Assembly (NCBI GenBank): GCA_031216445.1
Contig: CM062218.1
Coordinates: 8,329,001-8,393,000 of the forward strand
Reading direction: 5' to 3'
Origin: Lateolabrax maculatus
Taxonomy: Eukaryota > Chordata > Actinopteri > Acropomatiformes > Lateolabracidae
DNA: 64,000 bases
In this document: piece by piece, positions 1-11,375 of the stretch
Position numbering within the stretch: position 1 is the first letter of the stretch
How the letters are laid out: every line of letters starts with the position of its first letter
The notes under the pieces: model-generated
Seen by the model: only the letters and a program-made list of their open reading frames with translations
The model's database searches: none
What the model was told of the DNA's origin: nothing
Made by a program: the position numbers and the translations under genes

Positions 1-1143
1 TTCAAAGAAAAAAAAAGATCAACTGCTGAACTTCATGTGTGTAAAGTGCGTCATCTAACCAAGACAAAACATTTCTCTTTTAATCACATCTACTTTGGAC
101 ATTCACTTTAAGAACTGAAATAAAAAATAAGAGTTTTATTCATAATATCTGTGTAATATTGCTAAGTGCTACACTGATAAATAGATAACAAGATGCCCAA
201 TTGATTTTCTCAATAAAAAAACACCCAATTACAGGAAAACCTGAGATCCCATTTAAAAATACATCCCTTTGATAGTCAATATTGCTGTGGCCCTGACGTA
301 CAAAACAAGCAGCAAATTGGGGCATAAAACACATTTTTCTTAAAGTCTAATCAATTCAAAGCACAGAACATTAAAAAAAGTAAAAAACAACATAAACTCT
401 CTCATTATGGTGACAATACACTTGTTCATTAATGTTTTCTTATTTGAGGCTATGATGCCAGTTTGAATCTGTCAGGTGTGTGCTCGCAATTAAATTGACT
501 CATCAATACACTTCAAAGCAAGAAAAATATTTAAACCTTTATGCATCAGGCCCAAAAACAGTGCGTGCCCCCTGACACCTGAACATCAAACCCCCTATGT
601 AACTGAACACCCTATTCCAACTCCATAACTACTAATATGTTACTAGAACAGCCGCCACTCTTCTGGCAAGGCTTTCCAGAAGGTTTTAGAACCTGGCTGC
701 GGGGATTTGCTCCCATTCAGAAAGCATTAGTGAGGTCAACCAGTGATGTTGGGTAATAAAGCCTGGCTCACAGTCCATGTTGCAGTTCCAGTCAAGTTAC
801 TCCAGACCAAGCGGGGAAAATCATTTCTTTATAGACCTCACTTTGTTCATCGGGGCACTGTCATGTTAAAACAGGAAAGGGCCTTCCTCAAACTGCTGTC
901 ACAAAGTTGGAAGCACGCTATTGTCTAAAATATCATTGTAGCACTAAGATTTATTTGAACTAAAACTAAGGTACCTAGTTCAGACCACGAGAGAGTTGGA
1001 CAGAGGTGTCCACATCCTTATGATCATATAGTATAGTTGGTTACGGCAGAGAATCAGGCGGCTTGTGTGCTTCTTGTTAGCTTTCGAATTATTAAACTAG
1101 AATCATTCTAATAAATATGAAATCTGCAACAGAGAGAACCTAC
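1..1143 (-). other. herpud2 intron, continues off the left edge
   Basis: AT-rich intronic sequence after the GTAGGT donor. It holds a Tc1/mariner fossil at 545-935. Nothing else is recognised. Confidence 0.75.
545..935 (-). mobile_element. Tc1/mariner-like transposon fossil (transposase 3' end)
   Basis: Read on the minus strand, this matches the 3' part of a common fish Tc1/mariner-like family. Recognisable tracts are a GTGCTTCCAACTTTGTG block, GGCCCTTTCCTGTTTTAACATGAC, AAGCCTTGCCAGAAGAGTGG, and a terminal GGTGTCAGGGGGCACGC run resembling the degenerate end of the element. The stretch that should encode the SPDxNPIE catalytic region is deleted: the frame jumps from the AACTTGACTGG block to the AGCCAGG block. 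The copy has frameshifts and cannot make a transposase. Confidence 0.8.
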
Positions 1144-1221
1144 CTTTCTGAGCACATCTTTTAAGGTAAAGTGATCCAGAAGCAGCTTCCCAGAATACAC
1201 CAGCCTCTGGTCTTTGGAGCT
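1144..1221 (-). CDS. herpud2: herpud2 coding exon (second coding exon, ubiquitin-like domain)
   Basis: This 78-bp minus-strand exon encodes 26 residues including DQRLVYSGKLLLDH and ends LKDVLRK. That is the second half of the ubiquitin-like fold of HERPUD proteins, ER membrane proteins linked to ER-associated degradation and the HRD1 ubiquitin ligase complex. It is preceded by a TTTTTAG acceptor and followed by a GTAGGT donor. Both borders are phase 0, and it reads directly on from the exon at 2,502-2,648. The choice of HERPUD2 over HERPUD1 rests mainly on the N-terminal exon. The next exon, expected to continue with an EYHMVHLVC-like stretch, is not in the first 1,143 bases, so the rest of the gene, including the C-terminal membrane segments, lies off the left edge. 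Confidence 0.93.
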
Positions 1222-2501
1222 CTAAAAATACAAAATTAAAGTGATAATTGGGTCACAGGAGAGAATTGTACAGTTTGCTTAATTTTGTCTGCCCCTCTTT
1301 TAAAGATAAACATTGACAACAATGTCAACAACAGCATTCATCAATAAGCAGGAAGAAAAGCAAACCCAGAAATGCAGATCACAACATCAAAAGACAGAGA
1401 TTCTGTGTGAGTGAGTAATAAGGATGACATTATAGTAACCTCAATCGGGATAAGTGGGTCTTAACTGTGGATTAGAATGGCAGTACAACAAGGTCAGGGT
1501 GTGTCCTCTTAAAGCCTACATTCACTGTACAACCCATTCAGGAATTTAAATTGCCTGTTTTAAATCCTGGCCAACTTGCAACTGAGCACCTTTTATTTTG
1601 GGTTCAAGGTGCCTCACCGTTGAACGTGCTACAGTTAATGTCCGCTAAATCACACTAAAAAAGTGAAGCCCTTACACAGGTTACTCTGCGGCTTCACAAG
1701 GGAGCAATTCGTCCTTGTGTGTTCACAATGATTGTATCAGAACATGCCCTGAGCAGAGAGGAAAGAGAGCAAAGTCAGATAAGCAGCACAATACCGCAGC
1801 AATTTAAATGCCTTTCTTTCACTATTACGTCAAATCTACAGACTCCAAAGCTCTTTCAGCTACTATGACTCTGGATACCCAACTTCTTTTTCACTTCAGA
1901 GAATAGATCAAGGTTAATGCTCTGCATCACTTTTAGGATAATTCAACAGCAATGTCAATAACACAAGAAACCTCAAACTGCAAGAAAATGTTGGCTGTGG
2001 CTGTGTAAGTCCTGGACCCAAATCCAGTTAGTCTGTAATAAGTCTATAATTCCACCGAAATCCATTTCTTCCACACTAGTTCTGAGTGGAACTGTAACTC
2101 TGACATTCATCACCAGCCAACAACGTTTGATCTTACCTTACACAACTCACTTCTTGAGTTTAAACTCTACAAACGTCACTAACACCATGACACACGAGGC
2201 ATCGTGGTGACCCAGCTGATTATACATACCAAGTAACTGATGTTTAAGGTTTGTGTCAGGCTGGGGACATTCGTTACAGCTTCACGTCACCAGTTTCTCT
2301 TTTATCGCATGCTTCCTGTCACACTGTGCGGCCCAACTGCCCACTACTGGCACATAAACACACAGAACAGGATGTAACTCTTCCTTGTGATCCGACGAAG
2401 GCGAAAAGCTGGCTTGGATAACAGAGGGACAGCAGGACTACTGGACCGGAGTAACGTAGAAACAGGCAGCAGCTCTAAGTGGACTGGAGCTAAATACTCA
2501 C
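1222..2501 (-). other. herpud2 intron between the two coding exons
   Basis: 1,280 bp, GT-AG, phase 0. No coding or clear repeat content recognised. Confidence 0.85.
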
Positions 2502-2648
2502 TGGTTTGCTGGGGTATACATCTGACAGGTGTGCTTTGAGCTTCTCCACAGTCCAGTTCTGGTAACAGTTGATGGTCTGGTCATCGTACTTCTGGTTGGG
2601 CGCCCTGATGACGAGGATAACAGGACTGTCCACAACACCTTGATCCAT
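2502..2648 (-). CDS. herpud2: herpud2 first coding exon (start codon and N-terminal ubiquitin-like domain)
   Basis: This exon segment encodes 49 residues starting MDQGVVDSPVILVIRAPNQK and ending VYPSKP, closed by a GTGAGT donor in phase 0. MDQ near the start, the APNQKY motif, the NWTVEKLKAHL helix and VYPSKP are typical of HERPUD2 (homocysteine-responsive, ubiquitin-like domain member 2). HERPUD1 differs at several of these positions. The ATG at 2,646-2,648 is chosen because it begins the conserved frame; an upstream ATG at 2,659-2,661 is out of frame. The exon continues 5' as untranslated sequence to 2,831. Product: an ER-resident ubiquitin-like-domain protein, probably acting in protein quality control. 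HERPUD2 is less well characterised than HERPUD1. Confidence 0.95.
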
Positions 2649-2661
2649 GACTCAAAACCAT
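2581..2661 (-). promoter_or_regulatory. upstream ORF overlapping the herpud2 start codon
   Basis: An ATG 13 nt upstream of the main ATG, in a different frame, opens a 26-codon frame that ends at TGA inside the coding region. Ribosomes starting here would bypass the herpud2 start. Overlapping upstream ORFs are common in stress-regulated messages. Whether this one is used is unknown. Confidence 0.5.
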
Positions 2662-2831
2662 TTGTCTCCAGTGGAAGACAGTAAATATCTGGACTGCCCC
2701 GTGGCCGGCTGGCTGCAGTCCTAATAGTCTTCTAGCTGGTCCCGGCCCACATCGCAGCAAAGTCAAGTCTGGTGGTGCTGATCAGCAGCTGCTGAAGGTG
2801 TTTCCTGCGATTCTGCACAGAAGCCACACAG
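2649..2831 (-). other. herpud2: herpud2 5'UTR, part in second exon
   Basis: Minus-strand untranslated part of the exon that carries the start codon. The 5' border at 2,831 is inferred from a strong acceptor: a pyrimidine-rich run ending TTCTCTCCCCAG on the minus strand, just upstream at 2,832-2,843. It contains two upstream ATGs, listed separately. Confidence 0.75.
2732..2752 (-). promoter_or_regulatory. short upstream ORF in the herpud2 leader
   Basis: Six codons (MWAGTS) and a TAG stop, wholly within the inferred 5'UTR and 83 nt upstream of the main start. Seen directly in the sequence. A regulatory role is inference. Confidence 0.55.
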
Positions 2832-3256
2832 CTGGGGAGAGAAGGGAAAATATGACGTTAGCACGACCCCCAATAACATATCAGTTACAGGTAATACGCA
2901 CGAGCAATCGCAGTAAAAGCAAGCAAAAAAAAACTACAGAAAATGAACAGGTACAGGTTTGTATGCGTTATGCACTCGGGCACACGTTTAGTGACAGCTG
3001 GCCTTACACTCTCATAACGGACAGAGACGTCTACAGACGGACAGAAGAGAAGACATTTGCTAACAAACAGTCCTGGTCAGGGGGATTTAAGCGGCTAGGC
3101 TAACGTTAGCTTCTGTAGGTTTACTGCTTCTAATGTCAGTCGGCTCAGGCAGAGGAAAGTTGTCAGCTGGCATAGTTAGAGAGACGAATTCAAACGATAC
3201 GGTTTTATAAAGATATTCGCCTCAGCCGGACGGGAGATGTATGTTGTTTTACCTAC
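2832..3256 (-). other. herpud2 5'UTR intron
   Basis: The interval between the inferred GTAGGT donor (minus strand, 3,251-3,256) and the CAG acceptor (2,832-2,834). I see no repeat or other gene inside it. Confidence 0.65.
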
Positions 3257-3420
3257 CTGGTTTGAGCCCAGTGACTGAGACACAGCCTGGTTGTAACTCC
3301 AGTCCCTCACTGGACCTGAGCTTCGGTCTTCTTCGTCGGTTTTCCGGATGTTGTCGACGGTCAGTGTTTACGGCTCATTACCGCCGCCCGCTGGTGGACG
3401 TGTGAGTTACAGCAGCGACG
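3257..3420 (-). promoter_or_regulatory. herpud2: herpud2 promoter and untranslated first exon
   Basis: On the minus strand a GTAGGTAAAA donor at about 3,247-3,256 closes a non-coding exon that extends to roughly 3,340-3,400; the transcription start cannot be fixed by eye. The region is clearly richer in CpG than its surroundings. It has an ETS-like CCGGAA core and a GACGTGACG cluster (CRE or E-box-like) near 3,418. No TATA box stands out. This fits a housekeeping-type CpG promoter. Confidence 0.65.
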
Positions 3421-4777
3421 TGACGATAAACCCCACTGTGGGCTTTAACCATAGAGATATCTTTGTATGTGTTTTTTTCTGTGGCCATGGCTAAATATGA
3501 CAAGTTAGTAATTCAGTGGATAAATAGAAATGTCCTTATTTATGTATATTGGCTGCACAAAATGGTAACCTTTGTCTCAGTAATATGTTATACAATTCAA
3601 CAGAACCACAAACTACAGCCTCCAAAATAACCATGAAGTTGAATCAACGCCTCCTTAAAACAGAGAATCAGCATGATAACCATCACAAAGCTAAGATTTA
3701 TTGCAGGGTTGATGTATCAGATTGTATAAATTTCTGCTTCAGTATCTGCACCAAATAAAATGGCAGCTGAGAGTACTTTTATACTGGCAGTTATCATATT
3801 AATCTAGTCATATGATAGAGATAGGGAACAATAAAAACACAACCATGCTAATCAACTACAGAAAGATCGAATCATTGATTGATTGAATGAGTGATTGATA
3901 AGTACTGGAGTTTGCAATGTGACATGGCCTATTGCAGGTGAGATGATTCAGTTTGATTGCCATCTGTTGGTGGCACAGCATAACATCCCTGCCTCACTAT
4001 AGCTCCCTGATTTTATATAATAGACAATACTTTTGGTGAGCTTGGGCCGAGTTGAAGAATCAAGTCCAGTGCTGTTCCAGAAACGAATATCTTTGTTCAT
4101 TTATTACAATAAATTCAATGTAAGCCCCACAATTGGAAAGCAGTAAGCATAGTATTTCAACAGGCAATTACAGAAACAGAATTTTTTTTGCACATTCAAA
4201 ACAAATATTATTCAGGCCTTTCGTATTATGTTTTTTATTATGAAGTTTGGTCAAGCGAGGAAGTGTGACCTGACAAATCCATGAACATTTCTTATTAAAG
4301 ATAGCATAAGAATGGAGATTGTACAACTGAAATAAATGCATATTGTTTTATGTTTCATAACAATTGTACAGATGGGTATTATTAGGAATTCTGATTTAAT
4401 TATCAGGTACACATGAGAAAAGAATGTCCTGTATGAACACATATATAAACTCTTATGAAACTCTTATTAAACTTTTACTCATCCCCAAAAAAACATGTTC
4501 GATACATCACATTATACCATTAAAGATAAAAAAAGAAAATTAATGCTCAAGCCTACATTGGGAGAACATGAAGCTCTGCATGTAAAAAAAAATTGGCCTA
4601 TTGTGATCTTCAATGAAAAACTGAGAATAAATATGTTCAATCTTCTCTGGAAATGGGTTAGCCTACTTTTGGTTGATTCATAAAACTCAAGAGACCTTGT
4701 AGACTATTGTGTAGAACAGAAGATCCAGGCTACTATTTCCTGAGTAGACAAGACCAAAGCATTATTCATGCTGCTGC

Positions 4778-4778
<1 letters not shown>
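3421..4778. other. AT-rich intergenic sequence, no gene seen
   Basis: Short open frames only, with no protein-like motif and no repeat I can name. Confidence 0.6.
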
Positions 4779-4810
<32 letters not shown>

Positions 4811-4869
4811 TGTGTGTGCGTGTGTGTGCGTGTGTGTGTGTGGTTGTGTGTGTGTGTGTGTGTGTGTGT
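4779..4869. repeat. (TG)n microsatellite, interrupted
   Basis: About 90 bp of TG dinucleotides with a few G or C interruptions. Cysteine/valine-rich open frames here are repeat artefacts. Confidence 0.97.
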
Positions 4870-7138
4870 TACATCACATCCTATCTGTGTTTTTAGGGGA
4901 CATAACAGTGTTGTTTTGAAATCAATCACACAATTTTCAAACTAGCAAATTGCACCAGTGAATCCACAATGTGAATTTCTTTTTCGTTGGATTGATGTGT
5001 TGTTACATATGAATTTACCTCTTTGATTAATAGACCTCTTCTTGACCCAGATTTCCTCTGGATGCTCCAGTTTCCTTGTGCTGTCCAGATACATGCAGGT
5101 GAGGTTTAGTTGGAAAATTGCAAAATGTACCCTGCCTCTCGCCCACTGCGCACTGTGAATTGGATAAAGCAGATGATGATTGAAAGGATTTCCCAAAACA
5201 GAGCTTTGGAATTCTGGGTAATTTCTTGTTTTTCAAATGTCTTTTTTTGGTTGGCATTCTGTTTCAGCTCTTTTTAAAATCAGTTTAGCAAATAAACATT
5301 ATGAATCATATCCTACTGTTGCTTTCACATCTCTTGAGTTACACAACCATATAATAAAAACACCTCTCGCCAAGAAGGTGAAGCACTTTCCTTATGATGT
5401 CCATCATGTATGTTACGCTATGTCACCACCTTTGACAGATCACGCTCTCTCAGAGGATGCAACATGTTGACAAGGTAATGTATAGCAGCAGCACACATGT
5501 CTCCTTTAATGGCGCTGCATTACAGATGTCTAATTTATTTCATTTCCTTCTCCCTGTGTGTTTATGCATCTATTACCCTGCTTCACAGAAGAAAGTTTTT
5601 TACACCCTGCCTAATGTAGCAGTGGGTGATATTGTAAATTGGGACACTTCCGGCCGGCTGCCACTGTTTGTGAGATTTTAAAAGTGGAAGGGATTGAAAT
5701 TAGGTCAGCATTAACCTATATTCGGATATGATTTTCAAATCTCCATAGGAAATAATGTTTGATGTTCTTCAAATAGTTAACATGCATCATTTGATAAAGT
5801 GGTGTGCTATCAGGAGTGCTTTTGTGTGTGTGTTTTTGAATATGTTTTTTTTCCTCTATCATTGATTGTGTCTCTGTTGTGATTTTTTTTATATACTCGT
5901 CCTGTTCAATGGGCTCCTGCTGCAGCCACAGTGCCCTTATTGGATTTTAATAAAACCTGAATTGAAGGTTGAATTGGGCTTCATGCAAAATACACTGGTA
6001 AGATTTGTTTGTGTGCTTGCATGAGGAGAGGATGTGAAAGAACATTGCAGATCAATGATCTCAGACCCTGTTCCTGATTGAACTTATTTCACTTTCACAT
6101 AGGTAAAGAGACCCCATGATAATGGTTGCACCTTATATAAATGGACCTTATTTATTTGCTTATTTACTCTGAACAAAGTATCGATAACCCTTAATTTTAA
6201 ACCCTTCATTTGGTATTCATAAGACGTATGTAAAAAATCAATAAATTATATTTAAATACACTACAATGTAGATGCAAGCTCATAGTATATTAGCGTTTTT
6301 AATTTATTTGTCAACAACTATAACTCTTCCAGTGAAGCATCTAGTGTATAAACAGTCAGTGAATGATTGACAATATAATAAAACACAGTTGGATATTCTA
6401 TATAAATATGTAAGAAGTATAATAAACATTTATTTCCTATATTTCAATTAAATGTATTTATACCAATCTCCAAGAACACCATAACAACCACCAGGCAATC
6501 ATGTATGTTTATTATATTACATTTATTAATGATGTACTTAATGCTTTCATTAATTAAGTATTTACTGATTCATAAATAATTCTTCATGCTAACTTCATAC
6601 AGTTAACATGCCAAGCAGGGTGGAACATTTTTTCTTCCATTTCTCTTCTCCTGTAAAATGTCAGCCTGCTGTCAGAGCCCTCAGAGAGCACGGATAAATG
6701 CCACTTTATGGAGGTTACCCCATATTTCATGCCACTCTTATTTAAAGGGGGCATCCTTTTGAATAGAGGAAAATGCAATATAAAAAATATATAAAAGTCA
6801 GAAGAATATAAAATTGTTTTTGAAGGGGCAAGTCACTGGAAAGCTTCTGAGCAAGATGTTAAAACAGAGGGCACCATTTCTTTCTGGCTGCATTACACTT
6901 TATCATGCATGTTACAGGAAATGCTAACTGCCCCTCAGTGGCCATTAAGAGGCATGGCAATGTCTATGTATAACATACTGAGCTGGGATCATTCTACACA
7001 AATACAAATAATCATACATAATGCTGTTGAATGAAAATTTAAAGCTACAGGTTTCACATTAATTAATATAAAAATAACATTAAAATCTGAGAACTTGCAC
7101 CATCCCAAATCCGGAGAAGGTTTAACTGAACTGTCTTT
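4870..7138. other. AT-rich intergenic sequence, no gene seen
   Basis: No coding signal. Short A/T runs around 6,180-6,560. The stretch near 6,860-6,960 has a repeat-like feel but no family I can assign. Confidence 0.55.
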
Positions 7139-7340
7139 ATAGCTTTTGTAATATTTGCCCTTTCACATACAGCATAAAAACTCAAAGCAAATAAAAATCT
7201 ATTATTTATTTAGAAATGTTGTGAGTTTTCATTTTCAATTGAACTGAACAGACTCAAAGCCCCCTCTGTTCATATGAGTGCCTACATTAGTGACTCAGCA
7301 GTGTGAAAAGGTCACTGACTGGAGGAGGTTTTAATTAAGC
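7139..7340 (+). repeat. Two-copy interspersed repeat, copy 1
   Basis: Shares an ordered set of blocks with 8,451-8,680: a TTTGCCCTTT block, a CAAATAAAA block, a GCCCCCTC-type block, a CCTACA(A)TTAGTGACTCA block and an AGGAGGTTTTAA-type block. Spacing is similar but base identity is diverged. The family was not identified. Confidence 0.6.
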
Positions 7341-7432
7341 ATTAACAACTAGGGGTGTAACACATTTAGATTATGAGGTCAGGGTGGAATTTGGTTTTCT
7401 TTGTTTCTTAAATTGCATTCACCCAATATAGC

Positions 7433-7459
7433 TCTATCTATCTATCTATCTATCTATCT
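7433..7459. repeat. (TCTA)n microsatellite
   Basis: Nearly seven perfect TCTA units. A shorter run of the same motif lies near 8,357-8,371. Confidence 0.95.
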
Positions 7460-8450
7460 TTGATTAGACTTAGAACTGTGGGGATGTGTACAGATTGTGT
7501 TTGATTGACATCCCCCTGACTCTCCTTTTGGTTTCATTGCACATGTTAAGATGAGACACATTTTTCATTCACTCCAATGACTTTACATAACCCCCCAAAT
7601 GGCTTCTGCCACCTTATTGGCCTAATTAGCAAGGACAATTGAAAAGGCCTGTGTGGGAGTGCACAGCCTTTAAAGTCGATTACTTTGAGGCCAATAGATA
7701 CATTAAGGATTCATTACATGGCATCTTACAAATAAATTAAAAAATAAGTATATTAGAAATATGTTCAGCAAAAACTATGTGTGCTTCTTGCAACTTATTT
7801 CTCAGGTTTTCTACTTTCTACACTCCAGGTACTCTACCTGACTCTATGATTTTAGTGCAGCAACTCATGCCATAAAATATTAAACAAGTGAGGCTTACTT
7901 ACGCAGGAGCAGTGGTTAAATTTTCAACCTGCAGTGGCAGCCTCAAGGTCAAACATCTCAGTAATCCTTTGGCAGATGATGCACTGTTTGACAGAGATCT
8001 ATGTTGACAGTGTCGTAAGTGATGCGCTCATGACGACGTCACTTTCATACGAGTTCAGCTGATGTCAAGGTCTGTCTGATCAAGGCTTTTGGTTTACAGC
8101 TCACATCTAGCATATGTTATTAAAGAGAAGTATGCAGAGGGTTACAGTTGCTTGCCATGACGCAATGAGGATGTGTGTGCCAAGATTAATAGTGCTAGTC
8201 ATCAAAGCTTAAATGTATTTGTAAATTTTGTGAATGGATGGGCCTGGCAAGTTTTATTTAATGTCAACATGTTTATGTATGGTTTATTTAAGTGATTGAG
8301 ATGTATGTTTTACTACTGTGGACCATGGTGTAAAGTAAATAGAATTTCACACACTTTATCTATCTATCTACTCATGACCTTGTATAAAACTAAGCTATTG
8401 CTCAGTATTTAAAATCACAATGAAATTGATAAATAAATGTTGTAGATTTA

Positions 8451-8680
8451 TTGTTTTCTTGACATTTGCCCTTTGAAATATCATTAGTCACAACAAATAA
8501 AAGAAAGCAGTTTTCTATCGGCCAATGCTGTCAGTTTGTTTTTTCCATTTGCATTGTGCTGAATAGATTCTGAAGCCCTTTTGCCCCCTCGGTAAAATTC
8601 ATGATGCATGCCTACAATTAGTGACTCATTGGTGTGGAAAAAGCCACATGATGGGGAAGGAAGAGGCTTTAACTGCATGT
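8451..8680 (+). repeat. Two-copy interspersed repeat, copy 2
   Basis: Direct-orientation partner of 7,139-7,340. The best-preserved piece is CCTACAATTAGTGACTCA followed by GGTGTGGAAAAAG (copy 1 has AGTGTGAAAAGG). Confidence 0.6.
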
Positions 8681-11079
8681 CTGAACTCTGGTTTTAACTG
8701 TCTTAAAGACTGTTTCTTTAAAAAACTGTTTGTTTAACACTCAATTATGCCATAATGATAAGCAGAGCTCCTTTGCTGGGTAAGGCCATTAACAGAATAT
8801 CCTGCAGCTTGAATGATTCACTATATCATTTAACGTTGTCGTTACATATAGTGTAGTTATCTCGGCACTATATATTTAATAGTGCAAACATTAACATAAA
8901 TGATCACACTGACAACATCACCAAAATTAAATAATATGCAACCTAATTTATACATTTTCACAATGATGTGAAACTATCATTTTACAAGCACACCTACTGA
9001 TGAGTCATACACTCACACCTTTCCATGAACCTGTTGCTTACACTGGGTGGCAGTATGCATTCAGTTTTACACCGAAACCAACATGCTAATTATCCTGTGG
9101 TGAGCAACATTTCTATATTTCCTGCAATTAAACTTCCTATGTGGTCATAATTTATAATTTGAACAAACCTATTTTCATGGATACAACATTTGAAAAATGC
9201 AACTGCGTCCAGTGCATGTCATTCCTGTGCACAGAGGACCATATCAACTAGTGAAAGACTGCTTTAACTTTTTGCAGCAAACAATTCTCTGAAAGACTTT
9301 GAAAGGTGCAACAACAGTTGTGTCCTCACAGCCTTTGCAAAGTGCAGGTCATATGCATGCATGCATAAACCCTGCATCCATGGGTTTAGAGAAAGGATGC
9401 ATCCACTTTTATTTTCAAAGAAAAGTGTCAGTCTTGAATCAATGTCCAAGTAACACTAACTGCATTTACTGTATCTCCTATGTAACAACTGGTATAACCC
9501 CGTGCACTTTGATCCACTCTGCAGCCTCCTTACAATCAGTCCAACAGTTTAAACTCTCAGTTTATGCTATTATGTTGTAATAGCCCATTGATTCATTGCA
9601 GTGCAATGTGATTCATCTCGCGTCAATAGCTTAGTATATCAAAGTGAAAACTTTTCTTTTTGAGCTGCATGACTGTCTTACGCACACAGGTCTAGTCAGT
9701 GTAAAAGACAGCAGTCCCCATGGAAACAGGTTTCCTATCTGCAGGAGCTCCATAAAGAGATTTCCTGATAGATGGTGAGAAGGGGGAGGGAGAGAGGAGA
9801 ATAGAATATATAACTTTTAGATCTGTAATATTCATACCTTACCATCTATATGTAGTAAATATAGTAATTGTATGTTGAGCGTTTTGTAGGCCATTTGTTC
9901 TGGTTTCACATAACTGTGTATTGGTAAGTGCTTATGACTCACCTGTTAACTTCACGCAACTGAGTGTCTCTCTGCTCACAATATTAGTCTTAAGTTTTCC
10001 TTGTGCAGCAGCATGATCTAGAAGAGAGGATGAATGAAAGCAGCCATCAAATAATAAGAATGACTCAAGCTCAACTAAACTTTCTCTAAGTGCTCTCTGC
10101 CCACAGGAAGGAAAGATGTACAAATAAGGCAAGGTCAACTGCATTCTATTTGGCTAAAGAAATCCCTCCTACTAGTACTAAAAATGGATGTGAGGATGGG
10201 AGGGTAAATTGCACATTAAGTTTCATTCAAAGAAATGCTATTTGTCACCCCTATCATCTTGTGTGGGTCGTTAGGTTTCACACGGGCATGATGACCCTGT
10301 GCAATGTCTCCACAAACGGCCTATCCTTGATGCATGTACCACTTGGGTTTGTGTAACACTGCCGCGTATTAGTTTTATTTCTGGCAAGCTCTTAATAGTC
10401 CCATACAAACCATGAATACAATACTCAGCATACATGGGAGTGCACATCTTGGCAGAGGCAGAGGCAACAATGGGTCCCCAAGCGGGTAAATTATTAGTTT
10501 CACCGACCAAAAATAGTTCCTTGAATCCACTCCCAAGCATTAAAGATAATTACTGGTTGTGTGCAGCCAGTGGCTCATCTTCAGGACATCTATTTTTAGG
10601 AAACTGGGTTCCAGAATGGAGCCCACTATGGCTGGAAATAGTACTTTGGGATATCAGCAATTTAAAAAAAGAACTACCTGCATCATGTTGTTGACGTGTT
10701 TTTGAAAAAAAAAAAAAAAAGCATACAGTAGATGTTTTATTCAAATTTAGCAAAGGAAACAAAGTAGTCAATATTCTTAAATAAACTCAAGAAAAGAGGG
10801 GCCAGACTGAAAGAGGGTTTTCCAGCTCAAGCTTACAAAATTAACTAAATTAAATTATTTGTTCAAGCTGTTTCTCTTTCCAACAGCTCAAACAATCCAT
10901 CCTGTGTTTTGTCTCCACATGTTTAAGCCAGTAAGCTGTAGCACATTTACAATTACTTCTGCTGCACAATACTAACCAAGACTATACAGCTTTCCGGTGT
11001 TATCCCTATTTTCGCTATACTGGCTTTGAAGTCAACATTTTTCAGTGAGTTGCAGATCACATGCAGGTCCACTATAACT
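8681..11079. other. Intergenic sequence with a few short motifs
   Basis: No gene recognised. Contains a 16-bp perfect palindrome of repeated ATGC at 9,352-9,367, an RFX X-box match at 9,714-9,727 and an A16 run at 10,705-10,720. Confidence 0.55.
9714..9727. promoter_or_regulatory. RFX X-box-like palindrome
   Basis: GTCCCCATGGAAAC fits the RFX-family consensus GTYNCCATGGNAAC at every constrained position. Occupancy is inference only. Confidence 0.4.
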
Positions 11080-11375
11080 CTAAGGTTATCAGAACAAGGT
11101 TCAGCTTTTGCTGTCCTGGCTCCCAAGTTATGGACCAGTGTTCCTCTAGTGTAATAAATCTCAAATCAAGACCTTATTTTCAAAAGCATTTTATCGATGC
11201 TTCCTTGCCCTGATTTGTTCATATTCTTTAACAGATTTAGCTTGACTTTGATTCAAAAAAAGTATTTGAATACTTATTGCCTTCTTTTTAACATATTTTT
11301 TGTAGCTGCGAAGCACTTTGTAACTCTGGTTTTGAAAAGGGTTGTATAAATTAAGTTTTACTGACTTACAATTGT
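11080..11375 (+). mobile_element. LINE 3' end (end of reverse transcriptase ORF plus 3' tail)
   Basis: A frame at 11,096-11,164 reads GSAFAVLAPKLWTSVPL and then stops, matching the GxRAFSVAAPxLWNSLP ending found in many fish LINE reverse transcriptases (L2/CR1/Jockey group). It is followed by an AAGCACTTTGTAACTCTGG tail ending near TATAAATTAAG, the usual 3' tail of such elements. Only this 5'-truncated end is present. Confidence 0.75.

Noticed and set aside
1..1143. Next herpud2 coding exon
   Set aside because: I looked for the expected EYHMVHLVC-like stretch on the minus strand and did not find it. The exon must lie beyond the left edge.
2581..2766. 61-codon frame over the herpud2 start region
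   Set aside because: A shadow frame that opens at TTG. The real ATG-initiated part is described as the overlapping upstream ORF.
4707..4919. Cysteine/valine repeat frame
   Set aside because: Translation of the TG microsatellite.
9352..9367. 16-bp ATGC palindrome
   Set aside because: A short alternating repeat. Similar ATGCATGC words occur at 21,464 and 50,025, so it is probably simple sequence.
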